Of a stretch of DNA of 64,000 nt, positions 36,467 to 45,236 are shown piece by piece. The notes under the pieces are model-generated. The model searched no databases and was not told the origin of the DNA. It saw only the letters and a list, made by a program, of their open reading frames with translations. Within the stretch, counting starts at the first letter, position 1, and each line of letters opens with the position of its first letter. A program made the translations under genes and the position numbers. This DNA is from Acetobacter estunensis (GTDB lineage Bacteria; Pseudomonadota; Alphaproteobacteria; Acetobacterales; Acetobacteraceae). The stretch is from assembly GCF_011516945.1 (NCBI RefSeq), contig NZ_WOTH01000007.1, forward strand, positions 1 to 64,000, written 5' to 3'.

Positions 36467-38650
36467 ATGTCTGATCATGCTCTGGACGTTCCCATAAACA
36501 GGATGGCGCCCTCGCCTCCACCTGAAACGGGCGCATATGTTCTGGTTCGACGCTATCTGGGAATCGGCTTGAGATATCGCAAGCTGTTCCTGGTCGTATC
36601 GCTTCTGGTTCTCGTTTTGGGAACCGCGATGGTGATGACGCTGAAACGCTCTTTCATGGCGACGGCCACGGTGGTCGTGACGACTCATATGGTCGATCCG
36701 CTAAGTCAGTCGTCAGACAGCAATACGGCGCTTGAAGACGATGAACTTGCGACACAGGCGGAACTCATGACCTCACGCGATGTCGCGGCCCGTGTGCTCA
36801 GGCAATATCCACCACCTCCATCGCCTCCGCATGGGCAGGGGTGGCGGCGTTTTCTGTGTGAACACGGGGTGCACTCAGTATGCCCCGTGGCATCGGAGGC
36901 AGCGAGCAACAGCGCCGGAGAACTCGACCGGCAGATTGATGCCCTTCTTGGGAGCGTGACGGCGGAACCTCAGCCCCATTCGCGGATTATCACCTTGAGC
37001 GTAAAGGCCGACACCGGTGAGCGTGCGGCTGCGCTGACGAATGCCCTTGTGACAAATTATCAGGCGGTTGCTCTCGCGCAGCAGCGTAGCAATCTGCAGA
37101 AAGAAGCCGACTGGCTCGATGAACGGACGGCTGCTCTTCGTGAGCGGTGGCTGGACGCTGAACGCACCACGAGTGGTTACAATGTTCAGCATGGACTGAC
37201 CAACACGGAAGGTGGATCGCCGCTGGTGGAGCGGCAGATTGCCGATATGGCGACCAGTCTTGGGCAGGCCCAGAGCCGTTATGCTTCGGCGCAGGCAAAG
37301 GCCATGGCGTTGAAAGCGGCCATGCAGGCAGGCGATGCATCGGCTATGATCTCGCTTGCCGAACAGCCTCTTCTTGTTGCTGCAGCGAGTAGCCTGATGC
37401 AGGCGGAAACGCAGCGAGCCGAGAAGCTTGGATCTCTTGGTCCCAATCATCCTGATGTGCGGTCGCTGAATCAGCAGATATCTCAAGCTCGCACGACATT
37501 GAATATTGAGACACGACGAGCTCTGACCTCCATGAGTGGTGAGGTTGTGGCGGCCCGAGCAGATGTGGATGCCCTGACGGCGCAACTCAATCGTCTTCGT
37601 GGACAGTCGGCCGGTCAGAGCGGCGCGCAGGCGGAATATCGGACGCTGGAGCAGGAATCGCAAAGTGCCCGGAGTGTGTATGAGGCGTTTCTGGATCGTG
37701 CCAAACAACTGACGGATCGCGTGGCATTGCTACAGCCGCCCGTAACATTTGTTTCCCATGCGGCCGTGCCGGCAGCGCCCACGTTCCCCAACCGTAAAAA
37801 ACTGATGATGGGTGTCATCGTGTTGGCGATGGTCGCCGGTGTATCGGCCATAGTCATGAAGGTGGCCTTGTCGCCAAGTTTCGTGGATATGGATGAACTG
37901 CGCAATTTTGATGGATTGCCACTTCTTGCGGTGCTGCCGCATTTCGGCCAACTGGGGAAAGGCGTAATCAATCCTGTCATGGCGCAGCCGTTTTCGCAGA
38001 TAGCGGAAACAGTAAGAGGAATCTCTGCGCAATTGGCGCTGTTGCCGGGTGATCGGCGCTATGGGGAAACGGGCGTTGTGAGTCTTGTCTCGGCGGCGCC
38101 GGGCGATGGGAAAATGACACTTGCGGCGTTGCTGGGTGGCTCTTTGGATGCCTGCGGTCAGAAGACGCTCATCATCAATGTCGATCCTCGGCGGCATGAC
38201 GCGCGAGAAAAGAATGTACGCGGATTTTCCGATGTGCTGGCGCGGAGGGCCATGGCGCGGGATGTCATTGAGCGTGACCCGGCTTTGGGGGTGGACGTGA
38301 TGGGAGCTGGAGAGGCACGGGTTAGCGCTTTCGATGCTGCGGAAGTTCTCCAGATCCGCGATCTTCTGCGCGATCTCTCTCAAGAATATCGCATGATCTT
38401 GTTTGTCACGCCGCCATTGGCCCTTGCCTTGGACGGGTTGGTGATGGCGTCGGTTTCCGATCAGACGGTGTTTGTGTGCCGATGGGGGCGTACGTCTCGT
38501 ACCATTATGGCGGCCTGTCTGGAGCGTCTGCGTGTTTATGGCGCTCGGATGGCGGGGATCGTGGTGACGGGCGCTGAAGTGAAATCTGCAAACCTGTTGG
38601 GCGGTGTTCCTCTGACGCGCAGCGAGACACACCTTCTGACCAAGCAATGA
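36467..38650 (+). CDS. Polysaccharide co-polymerase with degenerate P-loop domain (GumC/Wzz-BY-kinase type)
   Basis: A 727-residue inner-membrane protein. A Wzz-type architecture is seen: first helix at about 42-60, a long periplasmic coiled coil (about 170-420), PxxP-type motif near FPNRKK and a second helix at about 445-465. A cytosolic C-terminal domain follows that resembles bacterial tyrosine kinases. Its Walker A region is APGDGKMT (Lys549 followed by Met550, where kinases have S/T), its Walker A' is INVDPRR rather than a D-x-D, and no C-terminal tyrosine cluster exists, so kinase activity is doubtful. GumC/AceE proteins are usually shorter (about 450 residues) and lack this part. It likely controls chain length or export together with the GumB-type protein. 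Confidence 0.85.
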   Translation: MSDHALDVPINRMAPSPPPETGAYVLVRRYLGIGLRYRKLFLVVSLLVLVLGTAMVMTLKRSFMATATVVVTTHMVDPLSQSSDSNTALEDDELATQAELMTSRDVAARVLRQYPPPPSPPHGQGWRRFLCEHGVHSVCPVASEAASNSAGELDRQIDALLGSVTAEPQPHSRIITLSVKADTGERAAALTNALVTNYQAVALAQQRSNLQKEADWLDERTAALRERWLDAERTTSGYNVQHGLTNTEGGSPLVERQIADMATSLGQAQSRYASAQAKAMALKAAMQAGDASAMISLAEQPLLVAAASSLMQAETQRAEKLGSLGPNHPDVRSLNQQISQARTTLNIETRRALTSMSGEVVAARADVDALTAQLNRLRGQSAGQSGAQAEYRTLEQESQSARSVYEAFLDRAKQLTDRVALLQPPVTFVSHAAVPAAPTFPNRKKLMMGVIVLAMVAGVSAIVMKVALSPSFVDMDELRNFDGLPLLAVLPHFGQLGKGVINPVMAQPFSQIAETVRGISAQLALLPGDRRYGETGVVSLVSAAPGDGKMTLAALLGGSLDACGQKTLIINVDPRRHDAREKNVRGFSDVLARRAMARDVIERDPALGVDVMGAGEARVSAFDAAEVLQIRDLLRDLSQEYRMILFVTPPLALALDGLVMASVSDQTVFVCRWGRTSRTIMAACLERLRVYGARMAGIVVTGAEVKSANLLGGVPLTRSETHLLTKQ

Positions 38651-39793
38651 ATGAGTGAAAAAGGTGCTCGCGTGAATATCGTCCATGTGGTGAGGCAGTT
38701 CAGCCCTTCGGTTGGGGGGCTGGAGGATTCTGTCCTGAATCTGGCCTTGGAGCAAAGGCGGCAATGCGGATTAAATGCGCGGGTTGTCACGCTCAATCGT
38801 GTGTTCAATCGCGAGGGCATTCTGCCGCCTCGTGATGCTGTCGAAGGTATTCCTGTGACACGTCTGCCATGGCGTGGGTCCACACGTTACCCTCTGGCCC
38901 CCTCCGTTCTGTGGCATTGTCGGGATGCGGACCTGATTCATGTCCATGCCATCGACTTTTTTTTCGATTACCTGGCGTGGACGAAGCCTCTTCATCATAA
39001 GCCGCTGATCGTCTCGACACATGGAGGGTTTTTCCACAGTGGGGCGTATTCAGAGCTTAAGAAGGTATGGTTTTCCACAATCACGCGCGCGAGCATCCGC
39101 GCGTATGCCAAAGTTGTGGCATGCAGTGAAAATGACGCGAAGCTGTTTGCGGACGTGGCGCATGGGAAACTGGTAACGATCGAGAATGGGATCAATCAGG
39201 ACAAGTTTCTGGATGCGTCATCATTGCGTCCTTGTCGTACATTGATTTCTTTTGGACGGTTTTCTCCACATAAAAGGCTGGATCTTCTGTTTCCGCTTCT
39301 CGCGGCTCTTCGGAAATGTAATCCGGAATGGCGCCTTATTATTGCTGGTCGTCCGGCTGAAATTTCTGTCGCTGAATTACAGAAGCAGGCACATCATTTC
39401 GGTATGGAGAGTGCTGTTACATTTCTGGTCGAGCCTTCGGATGGTCAACTTCGTGATGCGATGAGTCAGGCTTCGTGGTTCGCAAGCCTGTCTGAACATG
39501 AAGGCTTCGGGCTTGCCGCCGTGGAAGGTATGTCGGCGGGATTGGTGCCGGTGCTCTCCACCATTCCGCCTTTCCGCCGTCTTGTGGCTCAGACGGGTGT
39601 TGGGTTGCTGAGTGAGGACGGTGATCTGGCACAAACGGCATCTCGGATGGAAGCCTTGCAGGAAGCGGGTTTGACCGGTCTTCGGAAGCAGGCGGCGCAG
39701 GGTGCGCGCATTTACGATTGGAAAGATGTCGCTGGACGCTATGTGCAGGTGTACGATGAAGTTCTGCATGACAGGGAAAGAGCCATCCCATGA
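38651..39793 (+). CDS. gumH: GT4 glycosyltransferase (GumH/AceC-like mannosyltransferase)
   Basis: A 380-residue GT-B transferase, the same length as xanthan GumH. VNIVHVVRQFSPSVGGLEDSVLNLA is the N-terminal GumH-type start; SFGRFSPHKRLDLLFPLLA and SEHEGFGLAAVEGMSAGLVPV (the E-x7-E motif) form the nucleotide-sugar site. In xanthan and acetan synthesis this enzyme adds alpha-1,3-mannose from GDP-mannose to the cellobiosyl lipid. The start codon directly follows the stop of the preceding gene. The donor is inferred from the family, not read from sequence. Confidence 0.85.
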   Translation: MSEKGARVNIVHVVRQFSPSVGGLEDSVLNLALEQRRQCGLNARVVTLNRVFNREGILPPRDAVEGIPVTRLPWRGSTRYPLAPSVLWHCRDADLIHVHAIDFFFDYLAWTKPLHHKPLIVSTHGGFFHSGAYSELKKVWFSTITRASIRAYAKVVACSENDAKLFADVAHGKLVTIENGINQDKFLDASSLRPCRTLISFGRFSPHKRLDLLFPLLAALRKCNPEWRLIIAGRPAEISVAELQKQAHHFGMESAVTFLVEPSDGQLRDAMSQASWFASLSEHEGFGLAAVEGMSAGLVPVLSTIPPFRRLVAQTGVGLLSEDGDLAQTASRMEALQEAGLTGLRKQAAQGARIYDWKDVAGRYVQVYDEVLHDRERAIP

Positions 39794-39812
39794 ATGGTGA
39801 CTTCGCGTGACC

Positions 39813-41192
39813 ATGAAAAGTGGGAAGCCATTTCTTGATCTAAGGAGAGAAAAGGCGCGACTATTTCTGATGTTCTGTGGTGTGGTCGGCTCAGGGGAAC
39901 TTGGATCGCCTGCTTATGCGCAGCTGATTACCCAGTCTTTCCCGAGCGAACTTCCAGGGTATTCAGCCGACTCTACGGGCATTGTGTCATTGCGTGAGGT
40001 ATTGCGGCAGCCTCATGCTGGAATAAATGTAGGGTCTTTTATTTTTCATCCAAGTGTTTCCCAGAAGGTTGGGTATAATGGCAGTATCCTTGGAGCTAGC
40101 CATACTGGAGGTCTCGAGCTTGATTCGATGGCCGGATTGGGTCTGAATTCAAATTGGAGTCGACATTCTTTTGGTGTGTCGGCATCTGTAAAAAATACTG
40201 CCTATCCAATAAATAATAAATATTATCCATCTTTGTCCGAAGCTGGCTACACAGATTGGAATGTTGCAGCCGGAGGAGGGTTGAACCTCGGACATGATAC
40301 GCTGTCCGCAGGCTATAGCCATGCGGTCAAGCATCTATCTGCGACTCAATTAGGAAATTTCGGAGTTGGATACCCAGTTCCTTATGCTGTAGATGATGCG
40401 CGATTAAGTTATCGAAAGAATTGGACGCGGATAGCGCTGATACCGAGCGTCGCCTACGACGATTTTTCTTTTGGTGAGGCCGCAGGTTCCATTCCTACTG
40501 CTGGGCGTAATACGCATTCTTTGAGCCATCAGTTGGAAACCCAGATGCTTCAACTCCGATACGAGATATCCAAGGGAAACGCATTGCTTGGCATTATCCG
40601 CACTTCGGAAGCTCAATTTGTCAGCGTTAGCGATGGCCATCCAGCCGATTATATCTCGGGTGGTGGATTTGTTGGCTTGGATTTGCGAGCTGATGCCGTG
40701 TGGCAATATCGGGCACTTATAGGAGCAGAAACGCGTCATTTCGTGCGTGGAGGTGGGCGTACATTGACCACGCCAACGGCAGAACTGGAAGTGATCTGGA
40801 TGCCGGATAAACTGGATACGTTTACGCTGACCGGCCAACGTGGACTGTTCGATCCAACATCTGCCTTTTCACGTAATCAGATTGTCTCCACGGTACAGCT
40901 TGAGGAAGAGCGCGAATTATTACGAGATGTTTTTTTTAGTGGCCAGGTTGGGTTTGCCCGTACGGATTCGTTTGGAGCATCGGCGGGGAGTGCAGGTCAT
41001 CAGCAGGTGCAATTCAGGGGAGGAGCTGGTGTGGACTGGCAGTTTAATCGTGATTTCAAGCTGACATTGAAATATATGTATACCAAAAGTAAATCTAAGT
41101 TAACTGGAAGCGAAGAAGGTAATGAGACGGGTATTGGTAGTGGAACGTATACTAATCAGACAGTAAGCTTGGGGGTTGCATTCACGCGATGA
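39813..41192 (+). CDS. Outer membrane beta-barrel protein of the EPS cluster
   Basis: A 459-residue protein with a basic start, a hydrophobic segment ending near SPAYAQ (signal peptide), and a region of alternating polar and aromatic strands of the putative beta-barrel porin 2 kind (PF10082-like). Such proteins sit next to GumB/GumC genes in acetic acid bacteria and probably assist export through the outer membrane. The gene is more A+T-rich than its neighbours (for example 40200-40230), indicating different ancestry. A GTG two codons upstream is an alternative start. It overlaps the GumB-type gene by four bases. Confidence 0.72.
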   Translation: MKSGKPFLDLRREKARLFLMFCGVVGSGELGSPAYAQLITQSFPSELPGYSADSTGIVSLREVLRQPHAGINVGSFIFHPSVSQKVGYNGSILGASHTGGLELDSMAGLGLNSNWSRHSFGVSASVKNTAYPINNKYYPSLSEAGYTDWNVAAGGGLNLGHDTLSAGYSHAVKHLSATQLGNFGVGYPVPYAVDDARLSYRKNWTRIALIPSVAYDDFSFGEAAGSIPTAGRNTHSLSHQLETQMLQLRYEISKGNALLGIIRTSEAQFVSVSDGHPADYISGGGFVGLDLRADAVWQYRALIGAETRHFVRGGGRTLTTPTAELEVIWMPDKLDTFTLTGQRGLFDPTSAFSRNQIVSTVQLEEERELLRDVFFSGQVGFARTDSFGASAGSAGHQQVQFRGGAGVDWQFNRDFKLTLKYMYTKSKSKLTGSEEGNETGIGSGTYTNQTVSLGVAFTR

Positions 41193-41821
41193 TGCGACGG
41201 TCAGGATATGAAAATCGTGGTAATAACCGTGAGCGGCAAGGAAAACAGGGCGTGAAAAAGTGGAATGAACGTATTGCTGTGGGTGCTGCCTTGACAATAC
41301 TTGTTGCTTGCTCACCAACGCATGGCCTCAAGCCCATACCGCCTGTTGATGGCTCCTACAGACTGGGGGCAGGTGATCAGATTCGCGTTATCGCCTATAA
41401 CGAGCCTCAATTAACCAACACGTTTACAGTCAGCGATGCCGGAATGATTGCTTTTCCGCTGCTCGGCAGGGTGCCGACAGCAGGTAAGACGCCCGGGGAA
41501 CTGGCACAAGAAATCGGGACAGATCTTTCGCAGCAGGGGCTATTGCATAAGCCGAGCATCTCTGTGGAAGTGACACAATACCGACCGGTGTTCATTCTGG
41601 GTGAAGTGCAGAAGCCGGGGCAGTATAATTATCTTCCTGGCATGACCATGCAGACGCTGGCAGCTCTTGCCGGTGGCTATACCTACCGTGCCATTACGAA
41701 CACGGCGAGTGTCGTGCGAACGGAAGGCACGCATGATGAGCATCCTGTTGAAGGCAAGATCAAACCGGATAGCCTTCTTGCGCCAGGCGATGTCGTCACA
41801 GTGTACGAGCGGTTCTTCTAA
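41189..41821 (+). CDS. gumB: Polysaccharide export lipoprotein (GumB/Wza type)
   Basis: A 210-residue outer-membrane polysaccharide export protein. The lipobox LVAC-S is near residue 41 from this start; GSYRLGAGDQIRVIAYNEPQLTNTFTVSDAGMIAFPLLGRV is the Poly_export domain, followed by a SLBB domain (RPVFILGEVQKPGQYNYLPGMTMQTLAALAGGY). A GTG at 41252 after AAGGAAAA gives a more usual short signal peptide and is an equally good start. The end VTVYERFF is typical of GumB. It is shorter than Wza and lacks its C-terminal helix, as in xanthan GumB. Confidence 0.88.
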   Translation: MMRRSGYENRGNNRERQGKQGVKKWNERIAVGAALTILVACSPTHGLKPIPPVDGSYRLGAGDQIRVIAYNEPQLTNTFTVSDAGMIAFPLLGRVPTAGKTPGELAQEIGTDLSQQGLLHKPSISVEVTQYRPVFILGEVQKPGQYNYLPGMTMQTLAALAGGYTYRAITNTASVVRTEGTHDEHPVEGKIKPDSLLAPGDVVTVYERFF

Positions 41822-41874
41822 GCGGCCTTACTCTATTATTGCGCGAGATTTACGGAGCACGTGGTGGCATTTCG

Positions 41875-42072
41875 TCAGCGATGAAACCACCACGCGACAC
41901 CGGCCCAGAACGGCAGGCAAAGAAGCGCGCCGAACGCCATGCCGCGGAAAGCTGAAAATTCACGCTTTTCCGTCAAAGGTGGCGGAGGAGCGTGAGATAG
42001 AGCGGAAGACGGCGACACGCGGGTAGGCGAAGCGATATGTTGAATAACCTGTGACACGACGGTTGATCCCAT
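41875..42072 (-). CDS. Small single-pass membrane protein
   Basis: A 65-residue protein, predicted to be cytosolic for the first about 40 residues (with a PPPPL stretch) and to end in one membrane helix (FGALLCLPFWAGVAWWF) closing with HR. It is transcribed away from the EPS genes, converging on gumB and divergent from purB. A stop codon lies five codons upstream, which fixes the ATG, although no clear ribosome site is seen. No family was recognised; it is reported because the tail-anchor-like topology is unlikely by chance. Confidence 0.55.
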   Translation of the reverse strand: MGSTVVSQVIQHIASPTRVSPSSALSHAPPPPLTEKREFSAFRGMAFGALLCLPFWAGVAWWFHR

Positions 42073-42268
42073 CCAGCACGAGTTTCAGTTGTCGTATCAT
42101 TAAAGAGAAAAAGATTTAGAAGAGTTAATGGGCCAAACGGATCCAATCCGTTTCTATCCAAGGCAGCGCGGCAGGGAGAAATATTTCATCCAGCCGCAAA
42201 ATGGTCTACGAGCAGCGCCATGTTCCGGCCTGTCGGTCGAATGCCACATGGAAAGAGAGGGCTTCTTC

Positions 42269-43621
42269 ATGGTGCCGCGCTATACGAGACCTGCGATGTT
42301 GGCCATCTGGGCCCCCGAAAATCGTTATCGCATCTGGTTCAATATCGAGGCTCTTGCTTGTGAGGCCATGGCGGAACTCGGTGAGATCCCCAAGGAAGCG
42401 GCCAAGACAATTCGTGAGCGTGGCGATGCTGCGATGGCGGCATTTTCTCAGGCCGATCTCGATCGTATCGATGAAATCGAGGCCGAGACCCGTCATGACG
42501 TCATTGCCTTTCTGACGTGGCTGGCGGAAAAAGTCGGTCCTGACAGCCGTTTCGTGCATCTGGGTATGACGTCCTCTGACGTGCTGGACACCTGTCTGGC
42601 CGTTCAGCTTGTGCAGGCGACCGATCTGCTGCTCACGGATCTCGATGCGGTTCTGGCGGCGTTGAAGAAGCTGGCCTTCACCCATAAGCACACTCTCACC
42701 ATTGGCCGTAGCCATGGAATCCACGCCGAGCCGACGTCTTTCGGCCTGAAAATGGCGGGGCATTATGCCGAGTTCCAGCGCAACCGTGAGCGACTGGTGA
42801 CGGCGCGAGCGGAAATCGCCACCTGCGCCATTTCGGGTGCTGTCGGTACGTTTGCCCATCTCGATCCACGTGTTGAAACCTATGTCGCTGAAAAACTGGG
42901 GCTGAAACCCGAGCCGGTTTCCACGCAGATCATCCCGCGTGACCGTCATGCCGCCTATTTCTGTGCGCTGGCTGTCATTGCCAGCGGCATCGAGCGTATC
43001 GCGACCGAAGTGCGCCATCTTCAGCGTTCGGAAGTGCGCGAGGCGGAAGAATTCTTCCATCCGGGCCAAAAGGGCTCATCGGCTATGCCGCATAAGCGCA
43101 ATCCGGTTCTTTCGGAGAATCTCACGGGACTGGCCCGTCTTGTGCGTGCGGCTGTGGTGCCGGCGCTGGAGAACGTGGCGTTGTGGCATGAGCGCGACAT
43201 CAGTCACTCGTCCGTTGAGCGCAACATCTGTCCGGATGCGACGATCGGGCTGGATTTTGCGCTCGCGCGCCTTGCTGGCATGATGGACAAACTCGTGGTC
43301 TATCCCGAGCAGATGGCGGCCAATATCGAGAGTCTCGGTGGTGTGGTGCATTCCGGTGAGGTGCTGCTTGCTCTGGCGCGTGCTGGCGTGCTGCGTGAGG
43401 ACGCCTACCGCATCGTGCAGCGCTGCGCGATGGACACGTGGCGTAACCTTGGAAAGCCGGATGGCCGCACTTTCCGCGAGAATCTCGATGCCGATCCTGA
43501 GATTGCGGGCCGGATTGCGAAAGAGATTCTGGACGCAGCTCTCGACAGCCGGTCGCATCTCAAGGCGATCGACAATCGCTATGAACTCGTTTTCGGGGAA
43601 AAGGGACCGTCTGCTCCCTGA
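42269..43621 (+). CDS. purB: Adenylosuccinate lyase
   Basis: A 450-residue enzyme that acts twice in purine synthesis: on SAICAR and on adenylosuccinate. [41 protein letters not shown] (with the general acid His) and the fumarase-superfamily signature [13 protein letters not shown] are present. The ATG at 42269 follows AGAGAGG; the upstream frame is non-homologous. It heads a purine cluster purB-purC-purS-x-purQ-purL. The region 42073-42268 between it and the small membrane protein contains the promoter. Confidence 0.97.
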   Translation: MVPRYTRPAMLAIWAPENRYRIWFNIEALACEAMAELGEIPKEAAKTIRERGDAAMAAFSQADLDRIDEIEAETRHDVIAFLTWLAEKVGPDSRFVHLGMTSSDVLDTCLAVQLVQATDLLLTDLDAVLAALKKLAFTHKHTLTIGRSHGIHAEPTSFGLKMAGHYAEFQRNRERLVTARAEIATCAISGAVGTFAHLDPRVETYVAEKLGLKPEPVSTQIIPRDRHAAYFCALAVIASGIERIATEVRHLQRSEVREAEEFFHPGQKGSSAMPHKRNPVLSENLTGLARLVRAAVVPALENVALWHERDISHSSVERNICPDATIGLDFALARLAGMMDKLVVYPEQMAANIESLGGVVHSGEVLLALARAGVLREDAYRIVQRCAMDTWRNLGKPDGRTFRENLDADPEIAGRIAKEILDAALDSRSHLKAIDNRYELVFGEKGPSAP

Positions 43622-43633
43622 TCCGCTTGGGAC

Positions 43634-43696
43634 CATCCGCGTGCGGTGCGTCACGCGGATGTATCATCTGAGGCGGAAGGCTGCTAAGAGGCAGCC
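43634..43696 (+). other. Structured spacer between purB and purC (tandem hairpins)
   Basis: The 155-base gap contains a perfect 10-bp hairpin (CATCCGCGTG / CACGCGGATG, 43634-43661) and a perfect 6-bp hairpin (GGCTGC / GCAGCC, 43679-43696), followed by GGCC repeats at about 43708-43722 that can also pair. No T tract follows, so this is not a standard terminator. It may be an mRNA processing or attenuation element of the purC transcript. No known purine riboswitch signature was recognised. Confidence 0.5.
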
Positions 43697-43776
43697 GCAT
43701 GTAGGGCCTGTCAGGGCCAGATCTGTGGACGCTTTGTGCGAGCGTTCGTGCTAGTCAAAGAGAACAAGGGACGATC

Positions 43777-44541
43777 ATGGCCCGTCGCCGTCAGCTGTAC
43801 GAAGGTAAAGCCAAGATTCTGTTCGAGGGACCCGAACCCGGGACGCTCGTGCAGTATTTCAAGGACGATGCCACAGCCGGAAACGGCGCGAAAACCGGTG
43901 TCATCACAGGCAAGGGCGTGCTGAACAACCGCATCAGCGAATACGTCATGTTGCGGCTTCAGGAGGTGGGGATTCCCACCCACTTCATCCGTCGTATCAA
44001 CATGCGGGAGCAGTTGATCCGTGAAGTGGAAATCATCCCGCTTGAGATCGTGGTGCGCAATGTTGCTGCGGGTAGCATTGCCAAGCGGTTGGGCATTCCC
44101 GAGGGTACGCGCCTGCCGCGCTCCATAGTGGAATATTATTACAAGAACGACGCGCTGGGCGATCCGATGGTGGCTGAAGAGCACATCACGGCGTTCGGCT
44201 GGGCGTGCCCGCACGATATGGATGACATGGTGGCCATGTCCCTGCGTGTGAATGATTTCCTGTGTGGCCTGTTCGCAGGCGTTGGCATCACGCTGGTGGA
44301 CTTCAAGCTGGAGTTCGGGCGGCTGTGGGAAGGTGAGGATATGCGCATTATCCTTGCTGACGAGATTTCGCCTGACAATTGCCGTCTGTGGGATGCTCGT
44401 ACGAACGAGAAGCTCGATAAGGACCGCTTCCGTCGGGATATGGGCAATGTCGAGGAAGCCTATCAGGAAGTGGCCCGGCGCCTTGGCATCCTTCCCGAGA
44501 CGGCAAATGGTGATCCGAAGAGTTCGGATCTGATGCACTGA
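43777..44541 (+). CDS. purC: Phosphoribosylaminoimidazole-succinocarboxamide synthase
   Basis: A 254-residue ATP-dependent ligase joining CAIR and aspartate. [28 protein letters not shown] is the N-terminal ATP-binding segment; [22 protein letters not shown] and [34 protein letters not shown] are the two PurC signatures. An AAGGGA site precedes the ATG. The length fits the bacterial family. Confidence 0.97.
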   Translation: MARRRQLYEGKAKILFEGPEPGTLVQYFKDDATAGNGAKTGVITGKGVLNNRISEYVMLRLQEVGIPTHFIRRINMREQLIREVEIIPLEIVVRNVAAGSIAKRLGIPEGTRLPRSIVEYYYKNDALGDPMVAEEHITAFGWACPHDMDDMVAMSLRVNDFLCGLFAGVGITLVDFKLEFGRLWEGEDMRIILADEISPDNCRLWDARTNEKLDKDRFRRDMGNVEEAYQEVARRLGILPETANGDPKSSDLMH

Positions 44542-44589
44542 AACGCACGAAACGGTGCGGTGAAATAAATTCTGTTGGCAGGTGGCGGC

Positions 44590-44832
44590 ATGAAAGTACG
44601 TGTGACGGTGTCCCTCAAGGAGGGCGTTCTCGATCCGCAGGGCAAGGCGATCGGACATGCCTTGCACGTGCTTGGCTTTGACGAAGTCGGTGAAGTGCGC
44701 GTCGGCAAGGTGATCGAACTTGATCTGGCCGATGAGGATGCTGCGAAGGCCGAGGCGCGCGCGCGCGCAATGGCCGAGCAGCTTCTGGCCAATCAGGTGA
44801 TTGAGGATTTTGCGGTCGAGGTGGTGAAATGA
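44590..44832 (+). CDS. purS: Phosphoribosylformylglycinamidine synthase subunit PurS
   Basis: An 80-residue subunit needed to couple PurQ and PurL. MKVRVTVSLKEGVLDPQGKAIGHALHVLGFDEVGEVRVGKVIELDL is the PurS pattern, followed by LANQVIEDFAVEV. The ATG at 44590 follows AGGTGG; a TTG at 44575 is not needed. It overlaps the Rap1a-like gene by four bases, which is unusual: PurS normally precedes PurQ directly. Confidence 0.95.
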   Translation: MKVRVTVSLKEGVLDPQGKAIGHALHVLGFDEVGEVRVGKVIELDLADEDAAKAEARARAMAEQLLANQVIEDFAVEVVK

Positions 44833-45236
44833 AGCGCACGGCTCTTCTGATTGCAGCACTTGGCCTGTTCGGTGCGGAAGCAGCTCATGCTCAGCGTGTG
44901 TCTCCTCTGACGGCTGGCAGTTTTGGCCGCATCTGCACCCGTGGGGCGGCGGCGGGCAACGAGATTTGCGATGCCTATATTTCCGGCATGGCGGATGCGG
45001 TCGCGCTGGCCAAGATCAATGATCGAAATGAGGGCGATCCCAATGCGCCGGCGGGTTTCTGTGTGCCGGCTTCCGAGACGGGGCCTTCCATGCGGGGCAA
45101 GGTGATCGCGTGGCTCAGAGCGCATCGGGACGTGCTTCAGAAGCCGGTGGGCGAGGGCGTGTTCATGGCGCTGCATGATGCTTATCCGTGTGCTGCCAAG
45201 ATGACGGCTCCCAAGACCGAGAGCGCTCCGAAATGA
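44829..45236 (+). CDS. Rap1a/Tai family protein inserted between purS and purQ
   Basis: A 135-residue exported protein. The signal peptide runs to about AHA-QR, and the mature part has the Rap1a/Tai pattern (PF18602): [30 protein letters not shown], and [12 protein letters not shown] with four cysteines likely in two disulfides. Rap1a and Tai4 are periplasmic immunity proteins against type VI effectors, but many family members stand far from T6SS genes and their role is unknown. Both ends overlap neighbours by ATGA (purS and purQ), so it is translated as part of the purine operon. No toxin gene is present in the window. Confidence 0.82.
   Translation: MKRTALLIAALGLFGAEAAHAQRVSPLTAGSFGRICTRGAAAGNEICDAYISGMADAVALAKINDRNEGDPNAPAGFCVPASETGPSMRGKVIAWLRAHRDVLQKPVGEGVFMALHDAYPCAAKMTAPKTESAPK

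Noticed and set aside
44829-45236. A toxin-immunity pair around the Rap1a-like gene
   Set aside because: No effector gene adjoins; both neighbours are canonical purine genes.
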